This document shows positions 1 to 11,983 of a stretch of DNA of 64,000 bases, in pieces. Within the stretch, counting starts at the first letter, position 1. Every line of letters begins with the position of its first letter. This DNA comes from Rotaria socialis (lineage: Eukaryota > Rotifera > Eurotatoria > Philodinida > Philodinidae): the NCBI GenBank assembly GCA_905331475.1, contig CAJNYU010003865.1, positions 1 through 64,000 on the forward strand. The letters are read 5' to 3'. The translations under genes were made by a program, and so were the position numbers. The notes below the pieces were generated by a model that ran no database searches, was not told the DNA's origin, and saw only the letters and a program-made list of their open reading frames with translations.

Positions 1-2
1 AA

Positions 3-1480
3 ACCATTTGAAGAACAAACACCAATCTTTGTTTGAAGAGTGGAAAAGTAATGATGATCCATCCATTAAAAGTACAAATCAACCGAAAATAAACAGTGTC
101 TTTAGTTCTGGTGGTGAAAAATGTAAGTATGTTCGTATTTTAAAAGGCATTCTGCTTTCAGAAGGATTAGGAGAGAATAATAAAGACGAAAGCACAGATC
201 TTATGTTTATGCTAATGAAATATTCTATCATAGCTGAAATAAATTTTGATGTGGGAGAATTCCACATGTACAGATGCATAGTATTTCGCTTTTGTTTAAT
301 GAATGCATATTGAACACGGTATTTTATCAATTTAGATGCGACAAATAACAAATGACAAAACAATTCACCAACAGTATTATTCAAAATCTCATAATAAATA
401 TGGGTCTTTCATTATTAATTGTTGATCATACATCATTCAACGATTTCATGAATGATGTAGATTCGAAATATAAGCCTATTCATAGGCGTGACCTTACACG
501 CTCGTTTTTACCTGCTTACACAAAAAATGTACATCAAAATTACAAGAAATATGTGCTGAAGCAAAGCACGACAGTCTTACACTTGATATTTGGTGTGATC
601 GTCGTATGCGGTCTTATTTAGGTGTTACTCTACACACTATTATTGATGATAAATATAAAACATTTTTACTCTCATTTAAACGACTTGAAGGAAAACATAC
701 ATCTGATAAACTTGCAGCAGAATTCGATTGAATAATTCAACTTTATAATTTAAAAGACAAAATCGTTCGATTAATAACTGATAATGCAAGCAATAATCTT
801 GCTGCTTTCGATAACATTATTTTACCTGGATTTGATGATTACTTCGATGGAATAATAGATGATTCATCTGAATCTGAATCTAAATCTAAATCTAATGATA
901 AAGAAACCGATGATTATGCACCTGCAATAGGTGAATAAAAACAATTACAAACACATGAAGCAGATGATTCAATTTATCAAACTACATTAGATTCAGCAAC
1001 TGAAGAAGAATTTCTACGTTTACCATGTTTCTGTCATTGTCTTCAGTTAGTGGTCAATGATGGAATAAAAGCTAGTGCTGCTGCAGTATCTTCTCTTCAA
1101 AAAGTGGCAAGCTTAGCTAAACTTTCTCATTCTAGTACAGTATCTTCTGAACGATTAGAAAAATTTAATTATACTATTCCAAGAGCGAATTGTACAAGAT
1201 GGAATAGCCAATTTCAAACAGTAAAAAAGGTAGTTGATATTCCATCGTCAATACTTAATTCAATTTTAAGTGATTTAAAGAAGAATGATCTTATTCTTAA
1301 CAGCAAAGACAGAAAAGTTTTAGAAGAATTTGTATCTTTGTTTGAGTTATTTAATGAAGCTACTTTGTTAACTCAAGGTGAATCTTATGCAACTATTTGT
1401 CTTGTTGCTCCTACTGTTCTTGGTATATACTGTAAAAAAAACCGTATAATAATAAACGAAAAAAGTGTTTATGAAAGTGC
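3..1480 (+). pseudogene. Degenerate hAT-superfamily transposase
   Basis: This is the middle of a hAT-type DNA transposase, identified from its order of motifs. A helical segment ending in LLIVDHTSFNDFM lies near 405-450. A catalytic-core start TLDIWCDRRMRSYLG lies near 579-625. A second core block LITDNASNNLAAF lies near 772-812, and the hAT-typical CFCHCLQLVVNDGIK lies near 1027-1073, followed by the NCTRWNSQ block near 1189. The gene is broken. The frame shifts between about 540 and 576. In the frame that continues from 576 there are stops at 729-731 (TGA) and 936-938 (TAA). The N-terminal BED zinc finger would lie left of the window. The C-terminal dimerisation domain is absent because repeat sequence replaces it from about 1480. 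The longest intact piece is 1050-1556. Family assignment is firm; the element's own ends are not visible. Confidence 0.8.
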
Positions 1481-1960
1481 AACGTGTAGCAAACCCTTTT
1501 CAACCGTTTATCAACGAGTCATAAACCCTGTTATAAACCCTCTAAAAAGTGTTTAATACGCAGTTTATTATTGTTAAATATGCTTTCTGGAAGGTTTATT
1601 GAAGGCTTGATTAGATTCATAAATGCTTAAAGGGATTGCGACACGTTGCACTTTCATAAACCCCTGAAAAGGGTTGATAATTCACATAAACGTTCTCATA
1701 TAACCTTCGAAACTCGGTCTAAAAAGGGTTTATTAAAATACTATACCCATGCGCCTCTCTCGGAAACGCTATCGAAAAGCGTTTATGGGCATCATGAATG
1801 GTCGCCAGCGTTTGTGAGATGGTACATGAAACCGATTATGGACCTCATCAACCGCCCCAAGGGTTTATGATAAGGTTTATGAAGGCGATCATGGACCCCA
1901 TAAACTGCCTCAAGGGTTTATCAGAAGGTTTATGAAGGCGATTGTGGACCTCCAGTATCG
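1480..1960. repeat. 'gggtttat' repeat block capping the hAT remnant
   Basis: Short degenerate repeats built on GGGTTTAT and its complement ATAAACCC. They include two near-identical units containing 'aaggtttatgaaggcgat' around 1873-1940. The stretch near 1646-1690 ('cgttgcactttcataaaccc') closely matches the right end of the composite repeat near 11925-11945, so the same family is involved. The 74-aa open frame inside it (1646-1870) is repeat sequence, not a gene. Confidence 0.7.
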
Positions 1961-3440
1961 TTTTCAGTGAGAATATTAGGATAAATAGAGTGATTCAAGA
2001 GTACAATGAACTACTTCCAGGAGTCGGAGAATAACTGAATACTTTGTTTTTTCACCTTGGTTGATGATTGACAAATGTCTACGAAGAGAGATATGCTGAA
2101 TAGTTTGTAGTTTTTATAATAATATGTATCTAACACTCGCTATCTATGGCATTTTATAATAATTAACAAGAGGATAGTAGGTTCCCTGAGACTGGACGAA
2201 ACCATGTCCGTTATTTTATCTACATTTTCAGCTTCATATTTGTCGAAACTCTTACTCGATCTTGTCTTAGAATCCAATACTCACTCAGTGAGAAACGAGC
2301 GAAACTAGAAAACTCGAAAATAATTCGATCGAGAATCAGAATCTAGCATGATCACGGAAGATAAAAATCAAGATGATTAAAATGAATCGTAGGGATATCT
2401 TTCTAGCAGCGACTAATCAATACAAACAAGATAGCTAAATTAACATAAAATTGAGGAGTGAGTAACATGGACGAATGATTTTATTTGGTTGTTTCAGATG
2501 AATTCTCTGTGATGTCACACGAAAACTTTTACTCACTTCAATTGACGTTGGTCACTTGCAATATTCTCACATAAGATATTAAGCAAATAGCATTTGTAGT
2601 TCAGCACATTCTGTATTTAATTTCAAGACTTTGTTTGACGAAACCTAAACATAAAAGCGTGAGTTATTAATAGATGACGATTTTCTCTTCAAAAAACTCT
2701 GATTATATTGAGAACTTGCTAGAAATCAGTACATTGCAGCTACCAATTGATAACAATCGCTGACATGTATTGTGAAACGCATCTGAAAGTTCGAAGTAAC
2801 TGTTACTCACCCATATGCGAAACCTTTCTATTGAATCCATGATCGTAATTCCATTAATTGATAAAAGAGATCAAATCCAAAGACCTAAAAGAAAAATTAT
2901 TAAAAAGTGAGCAAGAATCAAATATTAATAGCATATTATAAAGCACTCAAGTTATCAAGTATCTCGTCTGAATATATAAAGGGTGTGCGCCTTCATCGAT
3001 ACTTAAATATTACACATGAAATGCTATGTTCAACTACATAATGCTACTACTCATTCGCTGGGAAACTTTAGTAGAAACACTCCCCTCACTAATACGACGG
3101 CTACTTATCATCAAAAAAAAATACACAGAACCCATTCGATTCATTGTTTCTTTCTCTCCTTCGCCCCGATCAATGCCTTGCATAAAAAGATAACGTCAGC
3201 GCCTTACGAAATAGCTTATGGCTTCTCTAAAAACAGCCAACTCAATTAGAAAAAAAATATAATCATCTTATTCTGGTCGAAAACAAATCGTATCATTCTG
3301 TAGTCATCAACTGTAAAATACAACTAGTCGGTCAAATTATACACAATTTTGTTTACTAATCTATTTGTACCAAACGGAAAAAAAACTCCACCACCTTAAA
3401 GAAACACGAGCCTGCCTATACTTTTCTTAGGAACCAAGCA
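1961..3440. other. Gene-free stretch
   Basis: AT-rich sequence with no convincing coding frame. The longest open frame (3016-3249) has low-complexity composition and matches nothing I recognise. No repeats stand out. Confidence 0.5.
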
Positions 3441-6260
3441 CAGTCTTATAAAAGAACTGACACTTCACCTTCAGCTGATTAGAGAAACCGCTGATATCTA
3501 CCGATTAATTGTGAATATAGATGTTTTCGTGATGATTTACAAAGTTCACCTTCTTTAAATCTATAGATAAAATTAATATATGAAGGAATCTTTTCACATA
3601 GGAACACAACCTTCCACTTATTTTTTATAGGAATGAAACAAGATGAAAGGAAACATCATACTTAACTTCTAATGGGTCGGATAAATCTTTGACTTGAAGG
3701 AATTCATTGGTAATGAGCACACATTTCATAACAGTTTCCATGCGTTCGCTTCTTTATCTAAATAAATAGAATGATTGAATGAAAATAAAACATTTAATGT
3801 ACAAAAAAATCTTCACATAATTCTCTGGATATGTGAAGAACAAAAATAAAATGAATAATGATACGTAACTTTAAGTGGGCCGGTTAAACCATTGATGTAG
3901 ACTAATTGATTGAGAATAAGCCCATGTTCTTAACATTTTCTAAAGTTCCTTGTGTTTATCTAGAAAGATAAAACGATTATAAAAAAGGAGATCTTTTCAA
4001 ATACGACAGGGTCATTGAAATGATTTTCTGAATATGTAAAATTCATACCTAGCTTTCATTCGATTGTGAAAAAAATTGACGCGAAGTGGTCGATTCAAAA
4101 TGCGCACCTGCTCGCACAAGTTCTGAGAACTACTCGTGTTTACCTAGATAAATAGAATGATTGAATGGAAATATATCACTTCACCAAGAAAAAAATCGTT
4201 CCAATAGTTTACTCGATATGGCACAACAGGATGAAGAAAAAAAATGTAATTTACTTTGCAGTGGATTGTTGAAACGATAGAGATGGACCAATTTATTGAG
4301 AACCAGCAGTTGTTCGCAGTCCTTTTGCAAGTTTTTCATTTTTACCTAGATAAAGAAAACGATTATGTAAAACCAAATATTTTTGTATAGAAAATAATCG
4401 GTCGGCTAATTTTCTCGACATACAAGAAATGAAATCGAGTGAACCATCATACTTAACTTCCATTTGACTGTTGAAACCATTGATATGGAGCTATTGATTG
4501 AGAATAAGCACTTCTTTGCATCACTGAGCAAAGATACACTTGTTTACCTACATAAATCGAAAGATTAAATAAAGAAAAACTGTTACATCTGAGAAAAGAA
4601 TATAGTTCAAAAGATTATATCAATATGAAAGAAACAAAAACAAACGCTACGTTGCACTTAACTTCGAGAAAATTGATGAAGCCATCGACGTGGAGCCATT
4701 GATATTGAATGAGCACGTGTTCTTAGAAGCTGTGAAACTTACACTTATTTCTTTAGATAAACAAAATGACTAAATGAAGAAGAATTGTTCTACACAATTC
4801 TTCGCACACGTTTTTCCATATAAAAATTAAAATAAAACACCCAATTTTACTTTCATACACTAGAAGCTAACATTGAAGTGAAGCATTTCGTTGAGAACAA
4901 CTAGCTGTTCATTCTAGTTTCCAAAGTTTGCTTCTATATCTATATGAAAAAAGCAATGGCATGCGAATGTATTTTCATATTTAGAAAAAATATTTTGGCT
5001 AGCTTTCTATTACCTAAAAAAAAGACATCAATTAAAAAAGATTCTCACTTTTGACTGGATTGATGGAGCAACGGATGTGAAGCAATTGATTCATAATGAG
5101 CATGTGTATGGTTTAGTTTTCAAAGTTTTGTTCGTTTACTTTCATGGAAAAATAATATAGGGAAAATGAACTTTTTCATAAACAGAAAAATGTTTTGCAT
5201 AATTTGTCCGATTCTTAAAAGAAAACAAATCAAGCATGATGGCTAAATTTCATATGGTTGAAGAAAACATTGATGTGAGCTATTTGGTTGAAAATGAACA
5301 TTTGTTTCTACCACTTTGCACAGGTACACTTTTTATATCTAGAAGAAAAACATGATTATATGAAGATGAATCGCTTCGTCTATCGAAAAATCGCTCAGAT
5401 AAATTTTCTCGATATGAAACAAACGAAAACAAAACAAATGTCATACTTAACTTTCAGAAAGTCGATGAAACCAGCGATGTATATCAATTAATTGTCACTA
5501 AGCACGTTGTCGTAGAAATTGCGCAAGTTCTGCTTGCTTTTCTAGATAAAGAAAGTGATTAAATGAAGAAGAAACGTTTCCTGTAGAAAAAACATGTCAG
5601 ATAACTTTTCAATATGTTAAAGTGAAATCGAATAAAACATCATACTTAACTATCACCAGCTTGAAGCAAACATTGACATGACGCATTTCGTAGAGAACGA
5701 CTAGCTGTTCGTTCTAGTTTCCGAAGGTTTGCTTGTGTATGTTAAAGAATAAGATGATCATATGAAGATGATTCACTTTATCTGGAAAAGAAAATCATTT
5801 GGTTAATATTCTCGATATGAAAGACTTAAAGTCGAATGAAAAATCATACTCACTTTTATGCCGTTCTTGAAGTCATTGATATAGAGCTATTGATTGAGAA
5901 TGAGCACGTGTTCGTATCATTTCTGAAATATTTTATGTTTATATACATAAAGAAAACGAAAACACGGAAATAATGTTTTCTTTAATATATAGAATAGAAT
6001 CGATAGGATAACTTTATGCAGTTGTTAGATAAGAAATCATTTGATAAAGTATATTTTATTTTTCAGTGGACCGTAAAACAATATACATAGAGAAATTTAT
6101 AGATAATGAACACGAGTGTTTATTCCATATTAAATGTTTACTTCACTTATATGAGTCAATAGAAGCATTCGATGAACATGTATCTTTCTATATAGAAATG
6201 AATCTTTCGGAACATTTTCTCCAGTCGTAAAAAGTTATACAAAATGAAATATTTCGCATT
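3440..6260 (+). repeat. ~200-bp degenerate tandem repeat, about 13 units
   Basis: The same ordered landmarks recur about every 190-215 bp. They are 'catacttaacttc', then a 'gaaaccattgatatgga..' block, then 'attgattgagaatgagcacgt', then 'gtttacctagataaa', then 'gaatgattgaatgaa', then 'ttttctcgatatgaaa'. Unit starts fall near 3660, 3866, 4050, 4245, 4453, 4650, 4845, 5040, 5240, 5447, 5640, 5840 and 6050, with weaker copies at both edges. Units differ by many substitutions and small indels, so the array is old. In the + direction several units still read as a peptide pattern I-D-x-x-x-L-I-x-N-E-H-V-F. No unit forms a long open frame. Confidence 0.8.
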
Positions 6261-8259
6261 TAGATCATATAAAAAGGTATGGCTTCACTGAAAAGATACA
6301 TATAGAAAAAAATTATGGGAATCATGTAAAACATTTTGGCCGATTAGGGAAAATAAAGAAAAGTTTTAAGACAAAATCATGTGTTGATAGAGAAGGAACG
6401 ATATTGATAATTCTCGTGACATTAACAAAGTGAAGACAAAATATTAACAATAGCGATTTAATTGAATATAATTGAGATTAGGGTGCGCGCAATGGGGCTG
6501 GTCGAAAAAGAGAACTTGCTCATGTCTATTCTGGAAGTTGTTTCTTTTATCCAAACTAAAAGAGAATTTTTTTTCGTAAAGTATATCTTCGTTTCGGCGA
6601 ACGTATAAAGTATCGATACGAAAAGACTAAATGCAAATTGCATGTAATGCTATGGAAAACCACACATACTAAAATATCGAAGTAAATTCGAAGATATTTA
6701 CTCTTCTTTGATCAGATCGTGAAAATACCCACTGCTCTCTTCTCAACTCTGAAAAATAGCACGTGTTTCTTTCTGTATGGTAAGACATGCTAGTTTATAT
6801 TATTGTCGATTCTAAGGTTAATCAGATCTATATGATATTTTTCGAGAATAACATGAAGTATCAATCCAGAACTTTCTCTCAATGAATTTAGCTTTAGAGT
6901 TTTCATAAGTCGCTTCGTTAGAGTGTATGATGATTAGCTTAGAATAATTCTGATTGTCAAATTGCATACCATTCTTCGAAATGACGTTATCAATATCTGC
7001 CAACAACCTGATATTAGAAAGATATTAAAACGAGTGGTTAATACTCACGAGATAAACTTTCTATTGGCATTTAAGAGTTCGTTCTTCGACGACTTGAATT
7101 ATTTTCTTACTTATAGTTGCGATAAACAAATCAACATTTGTATGATTTGGTTTCGTGAATGATTTGCTCTGATGTTACAAGAAAAGGCCTATCTACATGT
7201 GTCCTCATGTATTGTTTGGATAATATCTTTTAACAACTCCCAATTTCTATTGGATAATAGACAAAACGTAAAATAAGAAAGGAGTCTCTAGAAATTGCCA
7301 TTTGAAAAATATTTTTTGGTAACGACAGATTTGTTTGTGTTGCTGACAAGTAATATTCGATTTTAAATCATTCGGCAGAAAAATACTTATCGACTAGATA
7401 ATACAAAAATATCTGTATACTGATTCGAAATTCCTTAGTAATGAAAGCAAAACTATAACGGGTTCCTAATAAATATTCTTTTTAGAAACAAGGATTGACT
7501 TACTAAATCTGATGATCATAAATTTAGGATTCTAGTTGTATCTTGCAAGGATCGAAATAAAACATTTCGCGTAAAAGCAACAAGAAATGAAACAATGTCT
7601 ACGATTTGTCTTAAATGAAAACAAATTAATCGAAAAAACTATAGTTTGTGCTGTTCCTGTATTTGGCTCAATAGTGCTATCAGATGAAAGAAACTATTTT
7701 GATAAAGTCTTTAACTTCAACTGAAATATGGATAAATTCTGAACTTCACTGAGCACAGTGCCCATGATTCATCGCATGCTTTGCTCTCAACTTAGTTTTT
7801 TTTGATATTCTTAAAATAATTTTGATTTGAAAATGAATCTTCGTTCTCAAAGCTATCTGAAGTGAACATTAAAGAAAGTGATTCCTACGATGAAGTGATC
7901 CTTATTTATTACAGTGTTTGAGAGTTTACTTCATGATGCTCACTAAAAAAAAACAGATTTTTCATCGAGTGAACAGAAATTCGTTTTCAGACACTTTAGT
8001 TATTAGTGTTGAATATGAATCCTTTTTGAAATTTTTTTCATACAATCATTATTCGATCTAAAGGGATAATGACTCATGTTAGTTTTACAATTCCTGTTGC
8101 AAATTATCAGAGAGTATGATACTTGCTATCGGAATCGATCTGTAACAATTGAACTTGGTGTTGACTGACGTGTGACCAACGATTCGATTGTCACTCACTT
8201 TACACAACTTCTATAAAAGAATCGAATACCATGCCCAAAAACAAGGCCTTTTGAAACTA
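6261..8259. other. Gene-free stretch
   Basis: About 2 kb of AT-rich sequence with only short, unconvincing open frames (for example 6962-7162). No recognisable domain, RNA or repeat. Confidence 0.5.
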
Positions 8260-8319
8260 CACTGATAAAAAAATCCGGGTAATGATCTACCCCTGCACTT
8301 AAAAACTTCTTCAATAAAC

Positions 8320-9240
8320 CCTTGAAGGGTTTATTCCACTGTGATGAACCCTTTTAGCGTTTAGTAGTCGAAGGGTTTATGAAACTATGGGTTTATAAAA
8401 ACTCAAAGGGTATATGAAGGGTACATAAGGGTTTATTATTCTATGATTTTACGGTAAGAGTATTTCCATCAACAGATGATGGTAGATTGTTATTCGCTTT
8501 CAAGATAGGGGTATTTTATTACTCGTTTTCGGGTTTAGTATTCTACTTTTTCGTTAAGAGGGTATATCACTCTGCCTTTCTGGGTATAGTATGCTACCCT
8601 TCTCAGAAATGGTTCATTATTCTACGCTTAAAGGTAGATTCTATTACCATGCCCTGCGAAGGGTTCAGTATTCAACGTTCAACAGTTGATTCATCTACGT
8701 CTTAACAAAAAGGGTTTAGTATTGTACGTGAATGCTCTATTCTATACCTTTTCAGAGACAAGGGTTTTGTATTCTATCGACTGACATCGACTGATATACC
8801 TTAGCATCTCCAGGGATAGTTCCATCGTCGGTTGAGGGTTGATTCTAGTTCTTTTTTTGTTGAAAAAAGTTCATTATTCACCGTACATGGGTTGATCTTT
8901 CCGCTCCTTCGTTAAAAGGGTTTATCATTCTACTTACAGAGATTGATTGTTCTACTTTTTGATTGAAAAGGTTTATTACTCTACACACAGGGGTTGATTC
9001 TTCAACCTCTCTGGTCGAAGAGTTTATTGTTCTACGTATATGAGCTGATCTAGCCCTCTTTCAATTAGAAGGTTTATTACTCTACGTAAACCGTTGATTA
9101 CTCTACCTCTTCGTCAATAATGGTTTATTATTCTACATATAAAGGTTGATTCTTCCACCACTTCGTTCGAAGGGTTTATTATTCTACATGTAGAGGTTGA
9201 TTCTTCCACCACTTCGGTGGAAGAGTTTATTATTCTACGT
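8320..9240 (+). repeat. Array of 'gggtttattattctac ... ggttgattcttcc' units
   Basis: About 15 degenerate units of roughly 55-60 bp. Each combines a GGGTTTATTATTCTAC(G/A) half with a GGTTGATTCTTCCACC-like half. The most regular copies are at 9120-9240, where 'ttcttccaccacttcg' recurs at a ~57-bp interval. The 72-aa frame at 8487-8705 lies inside this array and is not a gene. Confidence 0.75.
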
Positions 9241-10039
9241 TAAGAAATAGACTATGTTATCTGTTCCTAAAAAATGGTGCATTATTCTTAATTTAAGGTT
9301 GATTATGTTTCGATTAGCCTTACAAAAGTTATTAACAAATATTTGTAAGTACATCAGACAATGGTAAGTGTAATACTGGCTATTGGCATGCATTAGAGCT
9401 TCGCTAAATAAAAGCGTAACATGAAGTATGCGAAGCACTTCTTTTTTTTATCTCGTCCCAAGTCCAGAAGAATACAAAAAGAACACGTTCAAAACATGCT
9501 TTTGGAACGATACGAGCAGTACATGTACGAGCATGTTTCGAATGTGCTAATCCCAATCAGCTTCTAAATTGAGTTAATATACATCTTCAGTGAACACAAA
9601 GATATTTTTCTACTTTTAATACTTTTCGTTTATTGCCACATGAAACAATAAAATAATATTCGTACAAAAAAGGAATACCAGATCGACTGAGAAGAGTTAC
9701 AATTATCGCATACAAAAGCAACTAGAGATACACTGAAAAAAGTTACTACACGGAACTTTTGAGGTTTCGTATTCAAAAGGAATATACCTTATCTACAATT
9801 TGCTCGTCAGCATATTACCTTTCAAAATAATAATTTATTTTTTCAATCTTCTAGAATTTTAGAAGAAACCCATTCACACTCATCGAGAGAATCAGTTTCT
9901 CAGTTTCTTTCCAATTTCTAAAAGGTTCTTACATTTTACAACCGCTTCCCTGCTTCACAACGACATCATGATCTCAGTTCAAAACATTTCAGAAGAACGT
10001 TCTCAATCATGAGATAGCATTGATGAAAAATTGAAAAGC

Positions 10040-10320
10040 TGAAAAATCAGATTTCTTATTTCAACCCCGTTCCAAATGCTGATGAGAGTTTGTAATAGGT
10101 TATCGAGGTCCAAGAGTCCGAATATGTTATCAGTTTTCCTCTGGGATTCTCCATTAATGAGAAAGTCCACCGATCACAAGTTCAAAATTCATAAGGTAGA
10201 CTCTTTTATTTCAACTCGCCGCTCAACTCTGATGAAAGTTTGTAATAGGTTATGTATGTCCAGAAATCTTAATTGGTTATCATTGTTTTTTGATCCGATG
10301 ATTCATTGATTGGAAATTGG
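10040..10320 (+). repeat. 150-bp direct repeat, two copies
   Basis: 'agtttgtaataggttat' recurs at 10087 and 10237 in matching context: 'ttatttcaac', then '(c)tctgatgaaagtttg', then 'gttatcattgttttt'. The spacing is 150 bp. The two small open frames here (10076-10309 and 10310-10516) come from the repeat and are not recognised as genes. Confidence 0.65.
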
Positions 10321-10699
10321 GACGACGAAAAATAAACGTTTTCTTGCACTAAAATTTGTGTTTAAAGGATTGTTGTTGACATTTTGTGAGCATATATTAG
10401 CAAATGTTAATACCCTACTCTTTGTTGAGGCGGAAGTGTTTAATAATGATGGGCGATGTGGATATAGATGCTTTTGCTGTCTTTTTAACTCTGACGTGAA
10501 AGATGCCTTAAGTTAAAATTATTTTACAATCAAAAAGTATTTGTTAGCTGTACAATTAGGGAAGGACTGGAGTAGCTATTCAGGCGTACGATCAATCGGT
10601 CGAACTATCGATATTAGCATCTGCAAAAAGATAGTTCTGCTATGTTCAGTCGAGAGTCAGGCGACTCGATGCGAGAATCGTTGCTTCTTTTATTTGTAT

Positions 10700-10955
10700 T
10701 TGGTTTAATTGTGAGATCAACAGATCGTAATGGTAAGTTCCATTCTGATATAGTACAACCTGGTGAAATATTATAGTTCTATTTAGATCGATTCTCAGAT
10801 CAACAACTACTAATGGTGAGTCGGTTCTTTATAAGTGAAATGCTGATGAATTATTTCATTTCTATTTAGATCAATCCTCAGATCAACGATTAGTAGTGGT
10901 GAGTTCGATTTTGAAAGTTACAACCTGATAAATTATTTTATTTGTTTTTAGATGA
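10700..10955 (+). repeat. 83-bp tandem triplet with exon-like units
   Basis: Three units share 'agatcaac(a/g)..', then '..taatggtgagt', then 'attattt(c/t)atttctatttag'. The TGGTRAGT landmark sits at 10731, 10814 and 10897, which is 83 bp apart. Each unit looks like a 29-nt exon between a TAG acceptor and a G|GTRAGT donor. No surrounding gene is recognisable. Confidence 0.6.
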
Positions 10956-10959
10956 AACA

Positions 10960-11265
10960 TCCCATACCGATCGCTCCACCCACCGGAATCTGGAGAAACT
11001 GGTAGAAAATGCGCCTGAAAGTCGCTGTATTCTGTTGGAAAACACATGGTATCTGTGCAGCATGGAAGCAGCATCCCGGTCGCAAAGTTTCCTGATCTTT
11101 CTAGTGAGCTCGGACCAACTTGCAATACCTTTCGGCTAGATGCGCCGGAAATCGTTCAAAAAATTTGGAAAGTTTGCGGTCGGAATACTGCTTCCATGTT
11201 CTTGTGATATTCTGTGCTCTCCTACAGAATACAGCGACTTTCAGACATCTTTCCTGGTGGTTTCT
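10960..11265. repeat. Foldback (inverted repeat) inside the composite element
   Basis: The left arm (about 10965-11095) and right arm (about 11150-11262) are inverted copies. 'gaaagtcgctgtattctgt' at about 11016 is the exact complement of 'acagaatacagcgactttc' at about 11224. 'catggaagcagcatcccgg' pairs with '..ggaatactgcttccatg'. A related 'ccggaatactgcttcca' motif occurs near 38999. Open frames on either strand here are by-products of the palindrome. Confidence 0.7.
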
Positions 11266-11269
11266 ACTT

Positions 11270-11650
11270 ATCAACCATTTAGACTACCCTTCGATCAACC
11301 TATCTGCAGTTGAAAAAACTGATCAACTCTTTGCACTACCCTTCGATCAACCTTTGGGTAGTTGAAGAATCTAATGAACCCTTTAAACTACCCTTGGATC
11401 AACCTTTGGGTAGTTGGAGAAACTAATCAACCCTTTGGACTACCCTTCGCTCAACCTATCTGCAGTTGAAAAGCTGATCAACCCTTTAAACTACCCTTGG
11501 ATCAACCTTTGGGTAGTTGAAGAAACTCATAAACCCTTTGCACTACCCTTCGATCAACCTTTGGGTAGTTGAAGAAACTAATCAACCATCTGAGCTACCC
11601 TTTGATCAACCTTTCTTTAGTTGATTGAACTAATAAACGCTTTCTAGTAG
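11270..11650. repeat. Array of 'gatcaacctttgggtagttg' units
   Basis: About 8 units of roughly 55-60 bp, alternating (A/C)AACCCTTTRRACTACCCTT and GATCAACCTTTGGGTAGTTGAAGAAACT. Some copies differ by only a few bases, so this part is younger than the 8320-9240 array. Confidence 0.75.
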
Positions 11651-11983
11651 CTTTAGTGAAGGTATTTCATCTTTATATATGATTTTATCAACGAATATGT
11701 GTGTTGAAGTAAGTGGGTTTATAAATGTCATCTACCCTTAATGAGGGTTTATGAAAATGCAACGTATGATATACCCTTTTAGAGTTTCTCAGCCCAATAA
11801 ACGATTTGATAAACCTTTCCACACTCAGTATATCAACTTGATAAACCCTTTTATTTAGTCTTTTGATGGGTAGATAAAAGGGTTTATCACATCCTGATAA
11901 ACGGTCAAAAAGGGTATATCATACGTTGCATTTTCATAAACCCTTTAAGAGTTTATCATTACGCGGATTTTTTTTTATCAGTG

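Larger units (their letters stand above)
8260..11983. mobile_element. 3.7-kb composite repeat with TA-flanked terminal inverted repeats
   Basis: The left end begins CACTGATAAAAAAATCC after a TA. The right end is the mirror image, GGATTTTTTTTTATCAGTG followed by TA. The inverted match covers about 28 bp including 'gtaatgat', with one mismatch and a length difference in the A run. TA flanks and short CACTG termini are typical of Tc1/mariner-type non-autonomous elements. The interior holds no transposase. It holds arrays of GGGTTTATTATTCTAC-like units (8320-9240) and GGGTAGTTG/GATCAACC units (11270-11640), plus the smaller repeats listed separately. It could be one large non-autonomous element or two related ones whose outer ends face each other. 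Confidence 0.55.

Noticed and set aside
8487-8705. 72-residue open frame
   Set aside because: It is wholly inside the 'gggtttat' tandem array.
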